Shown here: piece after piece, positions 9,029 to 20,728 of the stretch | Position numbering within the stretch: the first letter of the stretch is position 1 | Layout: each line of letters opens with the position of its first letter | Assembly (NCBI GenBank): GCA_034096865.1 | Contig: JAWQFJ010028235.1 | Coordinates: 1 to 64,000 of the forward strand | Reading direction: 5' to 3' | Source: Theodoxus fluviatilis | Lineage: Eukaryota; Mollusca; Gastropoda; Cycloneritida; Neritidae | Length of the DNA stretch: 64,000 nt | Notes under the pieces: generated by a model | Told to the model about the DNA's origin: nothing | Database searches by the model: none | Seen by the model: the letters and a program-made list of their open reading frames with translations, nothing else | Translations under genes and position numbers: made by a program

Positions 9029-12000
9029 CATACACATCCATTCCACTGGACTGCAGACACACATCCATTCCACTGGACTGCAGACACACATCCATTCCAC
9101 TGGACTGCAGACACACATCCATTCCACTGGACTGCAGACACACATCCATTCCACTGGACTGCAGACATACACATCCATTCCACTGGACTGCAGACACACA
9201 CATCCATTCCACTGGACTGCAGACACACACATCCATTCCACTGGACTGCAGACACACATCCATTCCACTGGACTGCAGACATCCATTCCACTGGACTGCA
9301 GACATCCATTCCACTGGACTGCAGACACACATCCATTCCACTGGACTGCAGACATCCATTCCACTGGACTGCAGACACACACATCCATTCCACTGGACTG
9401 CAGACATCCATTCCACTGGACTGCAGACACACACATCCATTCCACTGGACTTCAGACACACATCCATTCCACTGGACTGCAGACATCCATTCCACTGGAC
9501 TGCAGACAGACATCCATTCCACTGGACTGCAGACATCCATTCCACTGGACTGCAGACACACATCCATTCCACTGGACTGCAGACACACACATCCATTCCA
9601 CTGGACTGCAGACACACACATCCATTCCACTGGACTGCAGACATCCATTCCACTGGACTGCAGACACACATCCATTCCACTGGACTGCAGACACACATCC
9701 ATTCCACTGGACTGCAGACACACATCCATTCCACTGGACTGCAGACACACATCCATTCCACTGGACTGCAGACACACATCCATTCCACTGGACTGCAGAC
9801 ACACACATCCATTCCACTGGACTGCAGACACACATCCATTCCACTGGACTGCAGACACACATCCATTCCACTGGACTGCAGACACACATCCATTCCACTG
9901 GACTGCAGACATCCATTCCACTGGACTGCAGACATCCATTCCACTGGACTGCAGACACACATCCATTCCACTGGACTGCAGACACACATCCATTCCACTG
10001 GACTGCAGACACACATCCATTCCACTGGACTGCAGACACACATCCATTCCACTGGACTGCAGACACACATCCATTCCACTGGACTGCAGACATCCATTCC
10101 ACTGGACTGCAGACACACATCCATTCCACTGGACTGCAGACAGACGTCCATTCCACTGGACTGCAGACATCCATTCCACTGGACTGCAGACATCCATTCC
10201 ACTGGACTGCAGACATCCATTCCACTGGACTGCAGACAGACATCCATTCCACTGGACTGCAGACACACATCCATTCCACTGGACTGCAGACACACATCCA
10301 TTCCACTGGACTGCAGACAGACATCCATTCCACTGGACTGCAGACATCCATTCCACTGGACTGCAGACAGACATCCATTCCACTGGACTGCAGACACACA
10401 TCCATTCCACTGGACTGCAGACACACATCCATTCCACTGGACTGCAGACATCCATTCCACTGGACTGCAGACACACATCCATTCCACTGGACTGCAGACA
10501 CACATCCATTCCACTGGACTGCAGACACACACATCCATTCCACTGGACTGCAGACATCCATTCCACTGGACTGCAGACACACACATCCATTCCACTGGAC
10601 TGCAGACACACATCCATTCCACTGGACTGCAGACACACATCCATTCCACTGGACTGCAGACACACATCCATTCCACTGGACTGCAGACAGACATCCATTC
10701 CACTGGACTGCAGACACACATCCATTCCACTGGACTGCAGACATCCATTCCACTGGACTGCAGACATCCATTCCACTGGACTGCAGACACACATTTATTC
10801 CACTGGACTGCAGACACACATCCATTCCACTGGACTGCAGACACACACATCCATTCCACTGGACTGCAGACACACACATCCATTCCACTGGACTGCAGAC
10901 ATCCATTCCACTGGACTGCAGACACACATCCATTCCACTGGACTGCAGACATCCATTCCACTGGACTGCAGACATCCATTCCACTGGACTGCAGACACAC
11001 ATCCATTCCACTGGACTGCAGACACACATCCATTCCACTGGACTGCAGACACACATCCATTCCACTGGACTGCAGACACACATCCATTCCACTGGACTGC
11101 AGACATCCATTCCACTGGACTGCAGACATCCATTCCACTGGACTGCAGACATCCATTCCACTGGACTGCAGACATCCATTCCACTGGACTGCAGACATCC
11201 ATTCCACTGGACTGCAGACACACATCCATTCCACTGGACTGCAGACACACATCCATTCCACTGGACTGCAGACATCCATTCCACTGGACTGCAGACACAC
11301 ATCCATTCCACTGGACTGCAGACACACATCCATTCCACTGGACTGCAGACATCCATTCCACTGGACTGCAGACACACATCCATTCCACTGGACTGCAGAC
11401 ACACACATCCATTCCACTGGACTGCAGACATCCATTCCACTGGACTGCAGACACACACATCCATTCCACTGGACTGCAGACATCCATTCCACTGGACTGC
11501 AGACATCCATTCCACTGGACTGCAGACATCCATTCCACTGGACTGCAGACACACATCCATTCCACTGGACTGCAGACAGACGTCCATTCCACTGGACTGC
11601 AGACACACATCCATTCCACTGGACTGCAGACATCCATTCCACTGGACTGCAGACATCCATTCCACTGGACTGCAGACATCCATTCCACTGGACTGCAGAC
11701 ACACACATCCATTTCACAGGACTGCAGACATCCATTCCACTGGACTGCAGACATCCATTCCACTGGACTGCAGACATTCATTCCACTGGACTGCAGACAT
11801 ACATCCATTCCACTGGACTGCAGACAGACATCCATTCCACTGGACTGCAGACATCCATTCCACTGGACTGCAGACATCCATTCCACTGGACTGCAGACAC
11901 ACATCCATTCCACTGGACTGCAGACATCCATTCCACTGGACTGCAGACAGACATCCATTCCACTGGACTGCAGACATCCATTCCACTGGACTGCAGACAC

Positions 12001-13278
12001 ACATCCATTCCACTGGACTGCAGACAGACGTCCATTCCACTGGACTGCAGACATCCATTCCACTGGACTGCAGACATCCATTCCACTGGACTGCAGACAC
12101 ACATCCATTCCACTGGACTGCAGACACACATCCATTCCACTGGACTGCAGACACACATCCATTCCACTGGACTGCAGACACACATCCATTCCACTGGACT
12201 GCAGACAGACGTCCATTCCACTGGACTGCAGACACACATCCATTCCACTGGACTGCAGACACACATCCATTCCACTGGACTGCAGACACACATCCATTCC
12301 ACTGGACTGCAGACACACATCCATTCCACTGGACTGCAGACACACATCCATTCCACTGGACTGCAGACAGACATTCATTCCACTGGACTGCAGACACACA
12401 TCCATTCCACTGGACTGCAGACACACATCCATTCCACTGGACTGCAGACAGACATCCATTCCACTGGACTGCAGACACACATCCATTCCACTGGACTGCA
12501 GACATCCATTCCACTGGACTGCAGACACACATCCATTCCACTGGACTGCAGACAGACGTCCATTCCACTGGACTGCAGACACACATCCATTCCACTGGAC
12601 TGCAGACATCCATTCCACTGGACTGCAGACACACATCCATTCCACTGGACTGCAGACATCCATTCCACTGGACTGCAGACACACATCCATTCCACTGGAC
12701 TGCAGACATCCATTCCACTGGACTGCAGACACACACATCCATTCCACTGGACTGCAGACACACATTTATTCCACTGGACTGCAGACACACATCCATTCCA
12801 CTGGACTGCAGACACACACATCCATTCCACTGGACTGCAGACACACATTTATTCCACTGGACTGCAGACACACATCCATTCCACTGGACTGCAGACACAC
12901 ATCCATTCCACTGGACTGCAGACACACATCCATTCCACTGGACTGCAGACACACACATCCATTCCACTGGACTGCAGACACACATTTATTCCACTGGACT
13001 GCAGACACACATCCATTCCACTGGACTGCAGACACACATCCATTCCACTGGACTGCAGACACACATTTATTCCACTGGACTGCAGACACACATCCATTCC
13101 ACTGGACTGCAGACATACATTCATTCCACTGGACTGCAGACACATTCATTCCACTGGACTGCAAACACACATCCATTCCACTGGACTGCAGACATCCATT
13201 CCACTGGACTGCAGACATACACATCCATTCCACTGGACTGCAGACATACACATGCATTCCACTGGACTGCAGACATGC
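9029..13278. repeat. 23/27/29-bp minisatellite, about 4.25 kb
   Basis: The core CATCCATTCCACTGGACTGC is separated by AGACAT, AGACACACAT, AGACAGACAT or AGACACACACAT, giving units of 23, 27 and 29 bp. No unit has a stop in any frame on either strand, which explains the very long open frames here. Point variants such as TTTATTCC and GACGTCC mark sub-blocks toward the 13.2-kb end. It begins about 40 bp upstream of the EDC4 exon acceptor at 8989. Confidence 0.97.
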
Positions 13279-13289
13279 ACAGCCAAATA

Positions 13290-13619
13290 AAAGGACTCCA
13301 ATAAATTACACAGACTAGCTCAGACCCTTGGCTCAGACACATCCCTTAATTCAAGAGTCTTTAAATTTTGTAACTCTCATTTCACACATTTTGTGTGGCA
13401 AAAAAATGAATGACTGCTGCTGGAGATATTGAAATACAAAATGGAACTGGCGTACTGGTCTGGGCTAAGACAATACAAATCAAGAAAACATTTTGGGTTT
13501 TACATCCTTCCTCAGGACAGACAATCAAACAAGAATGGTAATTTTGGCAGGTCTATGAATCACATGCAGCCAAAAGTAAATCCAGATTTACATCTAGGTT
13601 GCTCTAATCAGCTGCCACC
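13290..13619. other. Unannotated intron sequence
   Basis: No coding or repeat pattern seen; plain intronic sequence between two arrays. Confidence 0.4.
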
Positions 13620-14995
13620 AAGAGACTTGCCCCATATTTTCATCTCTCTACACAATAGACACTGAATCTCAGCACAAAGAGACTTGCCCCATGTTTTCAT
13701 CTCTCTACACAATAGACACTGAATCTCAGCACAAAGAGACTTGCCCCATATTTTCATCTCTCTACACAATAGACACTGAATCTCAGCACAAAGAGACTTG
13801 CCCCATATTTTCATCTCTCTACACAATAGACACTGAATCTCAGCACAAAGAGACTTGCCCCATATTTTCATCTCTCTACACAATAGACACTGAATCTCAG
13901 CACAAAGAGACTTGCCCCATATTTTCATCTCTCTACACAATAGACACTGAATCTCAGCACAAAGAGACTTGCCCCATATTTTCATCTCTCTACACAATAG
14001 ACACTGAATCTCAGCACAAAGAGACTTGCCCCATATTTTCATCTCTCTACACAATAGACACTGAATCTCAGCACAAAGAGACTTGCCCCATATTTTCATC
14101 TCTCTACACAATAGACACTGAATCTCAGCACAAAGAGACTTGCCCCATATTTTCATCTCTCTACACAATAGACACTGAATCTCAGCACAAAGAGACTTGC
14201 CCCATATTTTCATCTCTCTACACAATAGACACTGAATCTCAGCACAAAGAGACTTGCCCCATATTTTCATCTCTCTACACAATAGACACTGAATCTCAGC
14301 ACAAAGAGACTTGCCCCATATTTTCATCTCTCTACACAATAGACACTGAATCTCAGCACAAAGAGACTTGCCCCATATTTTCATCTCTCTACACAATAGA
14401 CACTGAATCTCAGCACAAAGAGACTTGCCCCATATTTTCATCTCTCTACACAGTAGACACTGAATCTCAGCACAAAGAGACTTGCCCCATATTTTCATCT
14501 CTCTACACAATAGACACTGAATCTCAGCACAAAGAGACTTGCCCCATATTTTCATCTCTCTACACAATAGACACTGAATCTCAGCACAAAGAGACTTGCC
14601 CCATATTTTCATCTCTCTACACAATAGACACTGAATCTCAGCACAAAGAGACTTGCCCCATATTTTCATCTCTCTACACAATAGACACTGAATCTCAGCA
14701 CAAAGAGACTTGCCCCATATTTTCATCTCTCTACACAATAGACACTGAATCTCAGCACAAAGAGACTTGCCCCATGTTTTCATCTCTCTACACAGTCAAT
14801 AGACACTGAATCTCAGCACAAAGAGACTTGCCCCATGTTTTCATCTCTCTACACAGTCAATAGACACTGAATCTCAGCACAAAGAGACTTGCCCCATGTT
14901 TTCATCTCTCTACACAATAGACACTGAATCTCAGCACAAAGAGACTTGCCCCATATTTTCATCTCTCTACACAATAGACACTGAATCTCAGCACG
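13620..14995. repeat. 57-bp tandem repeat, about 24 copies
   Basis: The unit contains AGAGACTTGCCCCATATTTT and CATCTCTCTACACAATAGAC. Starts are 57 bp apart (13621, 13678 and so on). It is almost invariant apart from ATA/ATG and ACAATAG/ACAGTAG changes and two 60/61-bp copies near 14790-14870. 57 is a multiple of three, so frames remain open, but it lies inside an EDC4 intron. Confidence 0.97.
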
Positions 14996-15123
14996 TGAGT
15001 TGGCAAGTCCTACCCTATCAAGCATCACAGCACGACGGGACTTCACAGCAGTCAAGTATAGTTGCGATGCACAGGCATGACATATTCTAACAAAGCCCCA
15101 ACACCCATCTTCGGCTCACACAC

Positions 15124-15249
15124 CTGGGCGACCTCTGCATCCTCCTCATCGTACGTGTCATGGCCTTCCGAGGAGCGCGTGCTACGTCGAGGCGTGGGGC
15201 GAGACTCCTCCCCGGCAGTGTCTCCAGAACTGTTCACCTGGGCAGGGCT
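15124..15249 (-). CDS. EDC4: EDC4 exon: linker with basic and acidic patches
   Basis: This 126-bp exon has 42 codons, phase 0 in and out. The acceptor is TGTCTTGCAG| and the donor is GCCCAG|GTGTGT. The peptide starts SPAQVNSSGDTAG, then has a basic patch RPTPRRSTRSSEG and an acidic end DTYDEEDAEVAQ. I chose the innermost acceptor because it alone keeps phase 0 with the preceding exon and needs no frameshift. The acceptor and the first part of the exon are repeated in two further 58-bp copies on the upstream side. Like its neighbour, it is phase-symmetric and could be skipped in frame. Confidence 0.8.
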
Positions 15250-15386
15250 CTGCAAGACAAGGTCAAACACCTGCAGTGTCTCCAGAACTGTCCACCTGGG
15301 CAGGGCTCTGCAAGACAAGGTCAAACACCTGCAGTGTCTCCAGAACTGTCCACCTGGGCAGGGCTCTGCAAGACAAGGTCAAACAC
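15215..15386 (-). repeat. 58-bp triplication of an EDC4 3' splice site
   Basis: GCAGTGTCTCCAGAACTGT recurs at 15215, 15273 and 15331. Each unit also holds, on the minus strand, TTGACCTTGTCTTGCAG|AG, the acceptor of the exon at 15249. The exon start and its acceptor have therefore been copied twice into the upstream intron. 58 is not divisible by three, so use of an outer acceptor without further splicing would shift the frame. Confidence 0.92.
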
Positions 15387-15597
15387 TTTGAGGACAGGGC
15401 AGGCAACGAGACTAGAGCAGGCAAGAGGATAGGCCACGGGACCAGAGTGCCAATGATACAAGATGGCCTTAATTGCTTTACCTTACCAAGGCCAAGGCAC
15501 AGAATGTTGGTGCGTTAAAATTTATTTTTTCAACATTTCATGTCTCATTGCAGATTAAGCAGCTGGTACATCATGTACAACTCTTATCAGGGTGTTA

Positions 15598-15996
15598 AGG
15601 GTTACCTCAAAGAAGGACACACAGCAAGGGAGGTTGGCCAAGCTGGGAGTTTTTAGCAGGCAGGCTGTTGGTTTTTCTCAGACACAGATACACAGCAACA
15701 TGGGGTGGCCTACCTGGAAGTTGGATAGCAGGCAGGCTGTTGGGGTTTACTTCAGACATAGACACACAGCAAGGGAGGGTGGCCAAGCTGGGAGTTGGAT
15801 AGCAGGCAGGCTGCTGGGGTTTACTTCAGACATAGACACACAGCAATATGGGGTGGCCAAGCTGGGAGTTGGATAGCAGGCAGGCTGTTGGGGTTTACTT
15901 CAGACATAGACACACAGCAATATGGGGTGGCCAAGCTGGGAGTTGGATAGCAGGCAGGCTGTTGGGGTTTACTTCAGACATAGACACACAGCAAGG
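15598..15996. repeat. 74-bp tandem repeat, about five copies
   Basis: GGGTTTACTTCAGACATAGA occurs at 15743, 15817, 15891 and 15965, spaced 74 bp. Units also share GGTGGCCAAGCTGGGAGTTG. The first copies are more diverged. Confidence 0.95.
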
Positions 15997-15997
15997 G

Positions 15998-16240
15998 CGA
16001 GGGGCCTACCTGGGGCCTACCTGGGGCCTACCTGGGGCCTACCTGGGGCCTACCTGGGGCCTACCTGGGGCCTACCTGGGGCCTGCGAGGGGCCTACCTG
16101 GGGCCTGCGAGGGGCCTACCTGGGGCCTACCTGGGGCCTACCTGGGGCCTACCTGGGGCCTACCTGGGGCCTGCAAGGGGCCTACCTGGGGCCTACCTGG
16201 GGCCTACCTGGGGCCTGCAAGGGGCCTACCTGGGGCCTAC
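15998..16240 (-). repeat. 11-bp array of splice-donor-like units
   Basis: The plus-strand unit is GGGGCCTACCT. On the minus strand it reads AGGTAGGCCCC, so the array is a run of CAG|GTAGGC motifs. The first of these is the donor of the EDC4 exon ending at 16241. About 20 units are present, some with TGCGAGG or TGCAAGG changes that remove the donor motif. Confidence 0.92.
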
Positions 16241-16351
16241 CTGGGAGTAGAAGTAGTTGCCAGGTTGCTGCTGAGTGGCGGGGGAACCCGGCTGGCTGCT
16301 TTGCCGAGTGGAGGCTCCAGAACTGCGGGAACTGACCAGCTCCTCCTCCTC
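16241..16351 (-). CDS. EDC4: EDC4 exon: short Ser/Gln-rich linker exon
   Basis: This 111-bp exon has 37 codons and is phase 0 at both ends. The acceptor is CCGTTGCAG| and the donor is TCCCAG|GTAGGC. The peptide starts EEEELVSSRSSGASTRQ and ends GNYFYSQ. There is no domain; it is part of the disordered linker. Being symmetric in phase, it could be skipped without a frameshift. Its donor is the first unit of an 11-bp array that repeats the donor sequence about 20 times into the intron, so the exact 3' splice choice may be loose. Confidence 0.78.
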
Positions 16352-16359
16352 CTGCAACG

Positions 16360-16410
16360 GCAGGCACCAGTGTTCCCACTCAGGCACCAGTGTTCCCACT
16401 CAGGCACCAA
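16360..16410. repeat. 21-bp duplication near an EDC4 acceptor
   Basis: CAGGCACCAGTGTTCCCACT occurs twice in a row, just upstream (minus strand) of the acceptor at 16352, with a third partial copy. Confidence 0.8.
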
Positions 16411-16737
16411 GGACACCTCAACAACTCCACTCACGAAATCTCTCCTGCACACTCATAGACATTGACCACTTCCATCCTAAATTAAATCAAGGGAAAGTTT
16501 GGTTGCCCATTCACACAGGTATAGATTGACTCCTCCTTGCCAAAATAGAACATTTGGTTGCCCTGGGCAATCGCTTATGCCGGACTCTGCTCAATGCTTG
16601 AAAACTTTGAAAAACAGCTTTGTCTTGCTTTTCTGCCTCTTCCTACACTGCAAGTTGAGAAGCTTTGGCCAAAATTTGGAAATTGGGGTGGGTACAGTAA
16701 CCCAACCAACCCTATTTCTTCTTACCAACCATTTTTA

Positions 16738-16775
16738 TTTTTTTTATTTTTTTTTTTTGGGGGGGGGGGGGGGGC
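16738..16775. repeat. T-run followed by G-run
   Basis: A run of mostly T is followed by about 19 G. Such a junction is prone to base-count errors. Confidence 0.9.
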
Positions 16776-16844
16776 GAAAAAAGTGAAAGACATTGAACTT
16801 TGAAGGTAAATAATGTGCTGTCCCATTTTCCCTCTTCAAGTAAA

Positions 16845-17699
16845 ACAAGAAGGGCAAAGCCCATACGACTCACATGCTTGACCTTGACCTTTACATGACC
16901 TTGACCTTCAGGTGACCTTCAAGGTCAAGGTCAAACAACTAAACCTACCAATGACATCATACACAAAGAAATGCTTTACACATTTTTCCTACCAAAACAC
17001 ATGTGACCTTGACCCAAGGTCAAGGTCATCCAAGGTCATGCAGCACAAAGCTGTTTATTCAAGACATAGGAAGCACAATGGTGCTTATTGGCACTTTCTA
17101 CCATGAGATATAGTCACTTTTAGTGGTTCACTACCCCATTTTGGTCACATTTCATAAGGGTCAAAGTGACCTTGACCTTGATGATATGTGAACAAATGTG
17201 TCTCATGATGAAAGTATAACATGTGCCCCACATAATTATTAAGTTTGAAACAGTTATCTTCCATAGTTCAGGGTCAAGGTCACTTCAAAATATGTATACA
17301 ATCCAACTTTGAAGAGCTCCTGTGACCTTGACCTTGAAGCAAGGTCAACCAAACTGGTATCAAAAGATAGGGCTTGCTTTGACCTATATACCACTTGTAG
17401 CTAAGGTCGCCATTCTCAATAACGTGGGAGAAAATTGGGAAAGTGTGAAAAATGACTGTTTTGGAGACCACATTTATAGCTCCTGTGGCCTTGACCTTGA
17501 AGCAAGGTCAAGTCACTATGTATGTTTTTTGAGGCCTTGTCATCATACACATTTGGTGTTGATAGACTTAATAGTCTCCGAGAAAAATCCAACGTTTAAG
17601 TTTTTTACGCCCGGACGGACGGACGCCCGGACGCCCGGACGGACGGACGACACGGCTCAGTACATAGACTCACTTTTGCTTCGCATGTGAGTCAAAAAA
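16845..17699 (+). mobile_element. AGGTCA-rich dispersed element, copy B (full length)
   Basis: It has the same start (ACAAGAAGGGCAAAGCCC), interior and end (GCATGTGAGTC) as the copy at 6484, with few differences. It differs at an ATAATTATTAAGTTTG stretch that is shared with the copy at 39889 but not with the one at 6484. The copies are close enough to be young. Confidence 0.8.
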
Positions 17700-17759
17700 G
17701 TGTTTTCAGCAAAAGACAAATTTTTATTTATGCTCTCATGAAGCTATTTGCACATGCAA

Positions 17760-17812
17760 ATTTCTTAAAACACACACACGCACACACACACACACACACA
17801 CTCACACACACA
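17760..17812. repeat. (CA)n microsatellite
   Basis: Interrupted CA dinucleotide run with CG and CT changes. Confidence 0.9.
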
Positions 17813-17840
17813 AAATTGCTATCTGGCCTCAGCAGAACAC

Positions 17841-18015
17841 AACAAGAAGGGCAAAGCCCACACGACTCACATGCTGAGAGGTTGTGTTGTGAACTATGTA
17901 CAGAGGTTGTGTTGTGTACAGAGGTTGTGTTGTGTACAGAGGTTGCGTTGAGTACAGAGGTTGTGTTGTGAACTATGTACAGAGGTTGTGTTGTGAACTA
18001 TGTACATAGGTTGTG
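17841..18015 (+). repeat. 5' stub of AGGTCA element plus short tandem repeat
   Basis: It starts with ACAAGAAGGGCAAAGCCC and GACTCACATGC, the 5' end of the dispersed element. It then turns into repeats of GTACAGAGGTTGTGTTGT of 18 and 31 bp. The stub seems to be the left end of a rearranged copy whose right part lies at 18170-18603. Confidence 0.7.
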
Positions 18016-18169
18016 CAACTCAACTCAACTCAGCGACAGAGCGGGCGGTAGTGACAAAATACTGAAATGAATTTTCACTTCCAATAAAGTAATTTCATAA
18101 ACAGTTCTTTTCTGATAACAAATATGTGAACTAGCTATTAATTTCACTGTTTCCATTTCAAACTTTTCA

Positions 18170-18603
18170 CTGTTTTCAAATGGGTCACAACGACCTTGAC
18201 CTTGATATATGATCACATTTGACCTAGCATGAAAGTATAACATGTGTACTACAATGTTATGAAGTTTGGAAGAGTTATCTTCCATAGTTCAGGGTCAAGG
18301 TCACTTCAAAATATGTATACAATTCAACTTTAAAGAGCAACTGTGACCTTGACCTTGAAGCAAGGTCAATCAAACTGCTATCAAAAGATAGGGATTACTT
18401 TGCCCTATATACCATATATAGGTCAGGTATCTAATCTAAAAAAACTTTGACGCCTTGTCATCATACACCATCATGCCAAATTGGGTGTTGATAGACTTAA
18501 TAGTCTCTGAGAAAAATCCAACGTTAAAGTTTTTTATGGACGCCCGGACGGACGAAACGGGTGAGTACATAGACTCACTTTTGCTTCGCATGTGAGTCAA
18601 AAA
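18170..18603 (+). mobile_element. AGGTCA-rich dispersed element, copy C (3' part)
   Basis: It contains GACCTTGACCTTGATATATG, the CAGGGTCAAGGTCACTTC stretch, a shortened GGACGCCCGGACGG block, and the end GCATGTGAGTC. An internal deletion removes the segment seen between the two AAGCAAGGTCA blocks of other copies. Confidence 0.75.
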
Positions 18604-18766
18604 GTCAGGCCTACCTACTAACTCGCATACTTGTGTATATATATACACACACACTTCTTTCATACTTATGTTACATTAACCACATTTTTTTTTCTTTAGA
18701 CCTGATACAAAGGTCAACTAAAAGAGCAAAACTGGAACAATGACGAGAACGAGCAAGGAGACGGAC

Positions 18767-19040
18767 CTGAGAGGTGATGGGGGGCAGGGGCACGCTGGTG
18801 GGAGTGGTCTCCAGACCCTTGGGCATGCCCCGGGCCACGGGGGACACCATGTGCTCCGACACCACCTTGGAGGAGGCGGGGGAGAGGATAGAGGGGTCGC
18901 CTGAGGACCGCGGGGAGATGTACGAGTCATCAGGAAGTGCCGTGACGGCGGTGAAGCTGCTGGTACTGGAGCCACTGCCCCGCACCACGCCTGCAGCGCC
19001 CCCACCATTGGGCAGCAGCACTCCGGGCAGCGCCTTCCTC
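18767..19040 (-). CDS. EDC4: EDC4 exon: Ser/Pro-rich linker
   Basis: This 274-bp exon has one base and then 91 codons, phase 2 in and phase 0 out. The acceptor is GACTTCCAG| and the donor is CTCAG|GTCCGT, which is weak because it lacks the usual A at the third intron position. The peptide begins RKALPGVLLPNGGG and includes SSTSSFTAVTALP and SPASSKVVSEHMVSP. It is low in hydrophobics, as expected for the EDC4 linker between the WD40 domain and the coiled coil. The exon is GC-rich, which makes its other frames look open. Its upstream intron carries an unusually long (TCC)n tract close to the acceptor. Confidence 0.82.
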
Positions 19041-19071
19041 CTGGAAGTCAAGATGAATATGATATGGTGAA

Positions 19072-19420
19072 GGTGGAGAAGGAGAAAAAGGAGAAGAAGA
19101 AGAAGAAAAAGAAGAAGGCGAGGATGGGGGAGGGGGGGGGGGGGGGGAGAGGAGGAGGGGAAGGAGGGGGAAAGGAGGGGGAAAGGATGGGGAAAGGAGG
19201 AGGAGGAGGAGGAGGAGGAGGAGGAGGAGGAGGAGGAGGAGGAGGAGGAGGAGGAGGAGGAGGAGGAGGAGGAGGAGGAGGAGGAGGAGGAGGAGGAGGA
19301 GAGGGGGTTAAGGAGGAGGAGGAGGAGGAGGAGGAGGAGGAGGAGGAGGAGGAGGAGGAGGAGGAGGAGGAGGAGGAGGAGGAGGAGGAGGAGGAGGAGG
19401 AGGAGGAGGAGGAGGAGGAA
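19072..19420 (-). repeat. (GGA)n / (TCC)n tract upstream of EDC4 acceptor
   Basis: Two nearly pure GGA blocks, about 19194-19301 and 19313-19419, follow purine-rich AAG/AGG sequence from 19072. In the minus-strand transcript this is a pyrimidine-only stretch of roughly 300 nt. Its near edge lies some 30-80 nt before the acceptor of the exon at 19040. It could pair with polypyrimidine-tract proteins or form triplex DNA. Confidence 0.95.
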
Positions 19421-19740
19421 ATGGCATATAACACACAAGATGAAACACAGGGTCCTCCAAATTCCGAGTTGTTGAGTTTGAAATGCTATTTCACCATCCC
19501 ATAACAGAAATGACATTCACTAATTCAAAGTGAAAGTACATGATTTTGAATGTGAGGCTTATATAAAGCATGACGGGTGATAAGATCAGTGAGAGCATGT
19601 TTATTCCCCTTATTGGCACACCAGCAGAGGTGGGCTGGATCACTGTTGGAGGGGGAGAGTTGGTGTGGCATACCTTGTCAAGTAGCGCACCACTTGGTGC
19701 TCGCCTGATTGGTATGCAGTGCAAATCTTCTCTCACAGCC

Positions 19741-20143
19741 ATGCCCAATGAATATGCATCATGCCCACTGCATAATCAACATGCCCACTGAATATGCATC
19801 ATGCCTACTTCATTATCAACATGCCCACTGAATATGCATCATGCCTACTTCATTATCAACATGCCCACTGAATATGTATCATGCTTGCTGCACGGTGAAC
19901 ATGCCCACTGAATATGCATCATGCCTGCTGCATAATCAACATGCCCACTGCATATGCATCATGCCTGCTGCACAGTCAACATGCCCACTGAATATGCATC
20001 ATGCTTGCTGCATAATCAACATGCCCACTGAATATGCATCATGCCTGGTGCACAGTCAACATGCCCACTGAATATGCATCATACCTGCTGCACAGTCAAC
20101 ATGCCCACTGAATATGCATCATGCCTGCTGCACAATTAACATA
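19741..20143. repeat. 40-bp tandem repeat, ten copies
   Basis: ATGCCCACTGAATATGCATC starts at 19741 and every 40 bp to about 20101. The second half of the unit varies between CTACTTCATTATCAAC and CTGCTGCACAGTCAAC. It lies in the intron between the exons at 19040 and 20411. Confidence 0.97.
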
Positions 20144-20410
20144 CTGCCTCATCGTAATTTTTGGTCTTTTCCAAAAACTTAAATTTGCAGGAGAGTTTCT
20201 GTTTTCAGTGCCAAACAGATAATGAGCAAATGACAAGCTCAGAATTTTTCTAATGTCCAGACAGCAAGCTATGTTAGCTGGACAGGTGAATGCTTGTGTG
20301 CCCATCAAAACCATGATTGCAGAAGGAACATATCAGATTTAAAATGGTACAATTAAACAAGACAAGAGAAAGAGCAACAGTTCACCAAAAGACAGCACAT
20401 CAGGACCCAC

Positions 20411-20704
20411 CTAAAGTCATCAGGGGTGAGGAGGGCTGGGGAGTCTTCGCGGTCCAGGATGTTGACAGAGCTTTCTCCCACAGCCTGGCTGCTGGTCATG
20501 GAACCAAGGTGGTCGCCGTCTGGACCCAGGGAGCAGTCTGCCATGCTGAAACTGGCGTCTGGCCCCGAGTCACCGGCGCCACTCATGCTGACATCGGTCA
20601 GTCCATCACGAAGGTCGTGGTCAGTGGAGAGGGAGCTGACCGACATGGTGGGGTGAGCTACTGAAGACCGCACCTCGTAGCGGATCACCATCTCCTGCAG
20701 TGCC
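20411..20704 (-). CDS. EDC4: EDC4 exon: start of Ser-rich linker
   Basis: This 294-bp exon begins with the single G that completes the Lys codon of the previous exon. It continues ALQEMVIRYEVRSS and ends ALLTPDDF plus AG. The acceptor is CTCCTTGCAG| and the donor is TTTAG|GTGGGT. The ALQ motif closes the folded N-terminal part, and the rest is a Ser/Asp/Met-rich unstructured linker. The LLTPDDF ending resembles the LMTPDAF motif I recall in human EDC4. Just upstream of the acceptor, in the intron, are a 13-bp array and a 45-bp array. The donor ends in GGGT rather than AAGT, so it is moderate in strength. Confidence 0.87.
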
Positions 20705-20728
20705 CTGCAAGGAGACAAGGTTTCCTCA

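Noticed and set aside
8670..13318. Open frames of more than 1400 codons on both strands (HSTGLQT, SIPLDCRH, PFHWTAD repeats)
   Set aside because: All three frames translate one stop-free minisatellite in an EDC4 intron. Frame changes with unit length would scramble any protein. There is no start, splice or domain support.
13608..14809. Repetitive proteins of 372-391 residues from the 57-bp array
   Set aside because: The period is a multiple of three and the unit lacks stops, so frames stay open by chance; it lies inside an EDC4 intron.
18671..19516. Poly-Leu/Ser/Pro or poly-Glu/Gly proteins over the GGA tract
   Set aside because: They are frame translations of a GGA/TCC microsatellite. Only the part at 18767-19040 is a supported exon.
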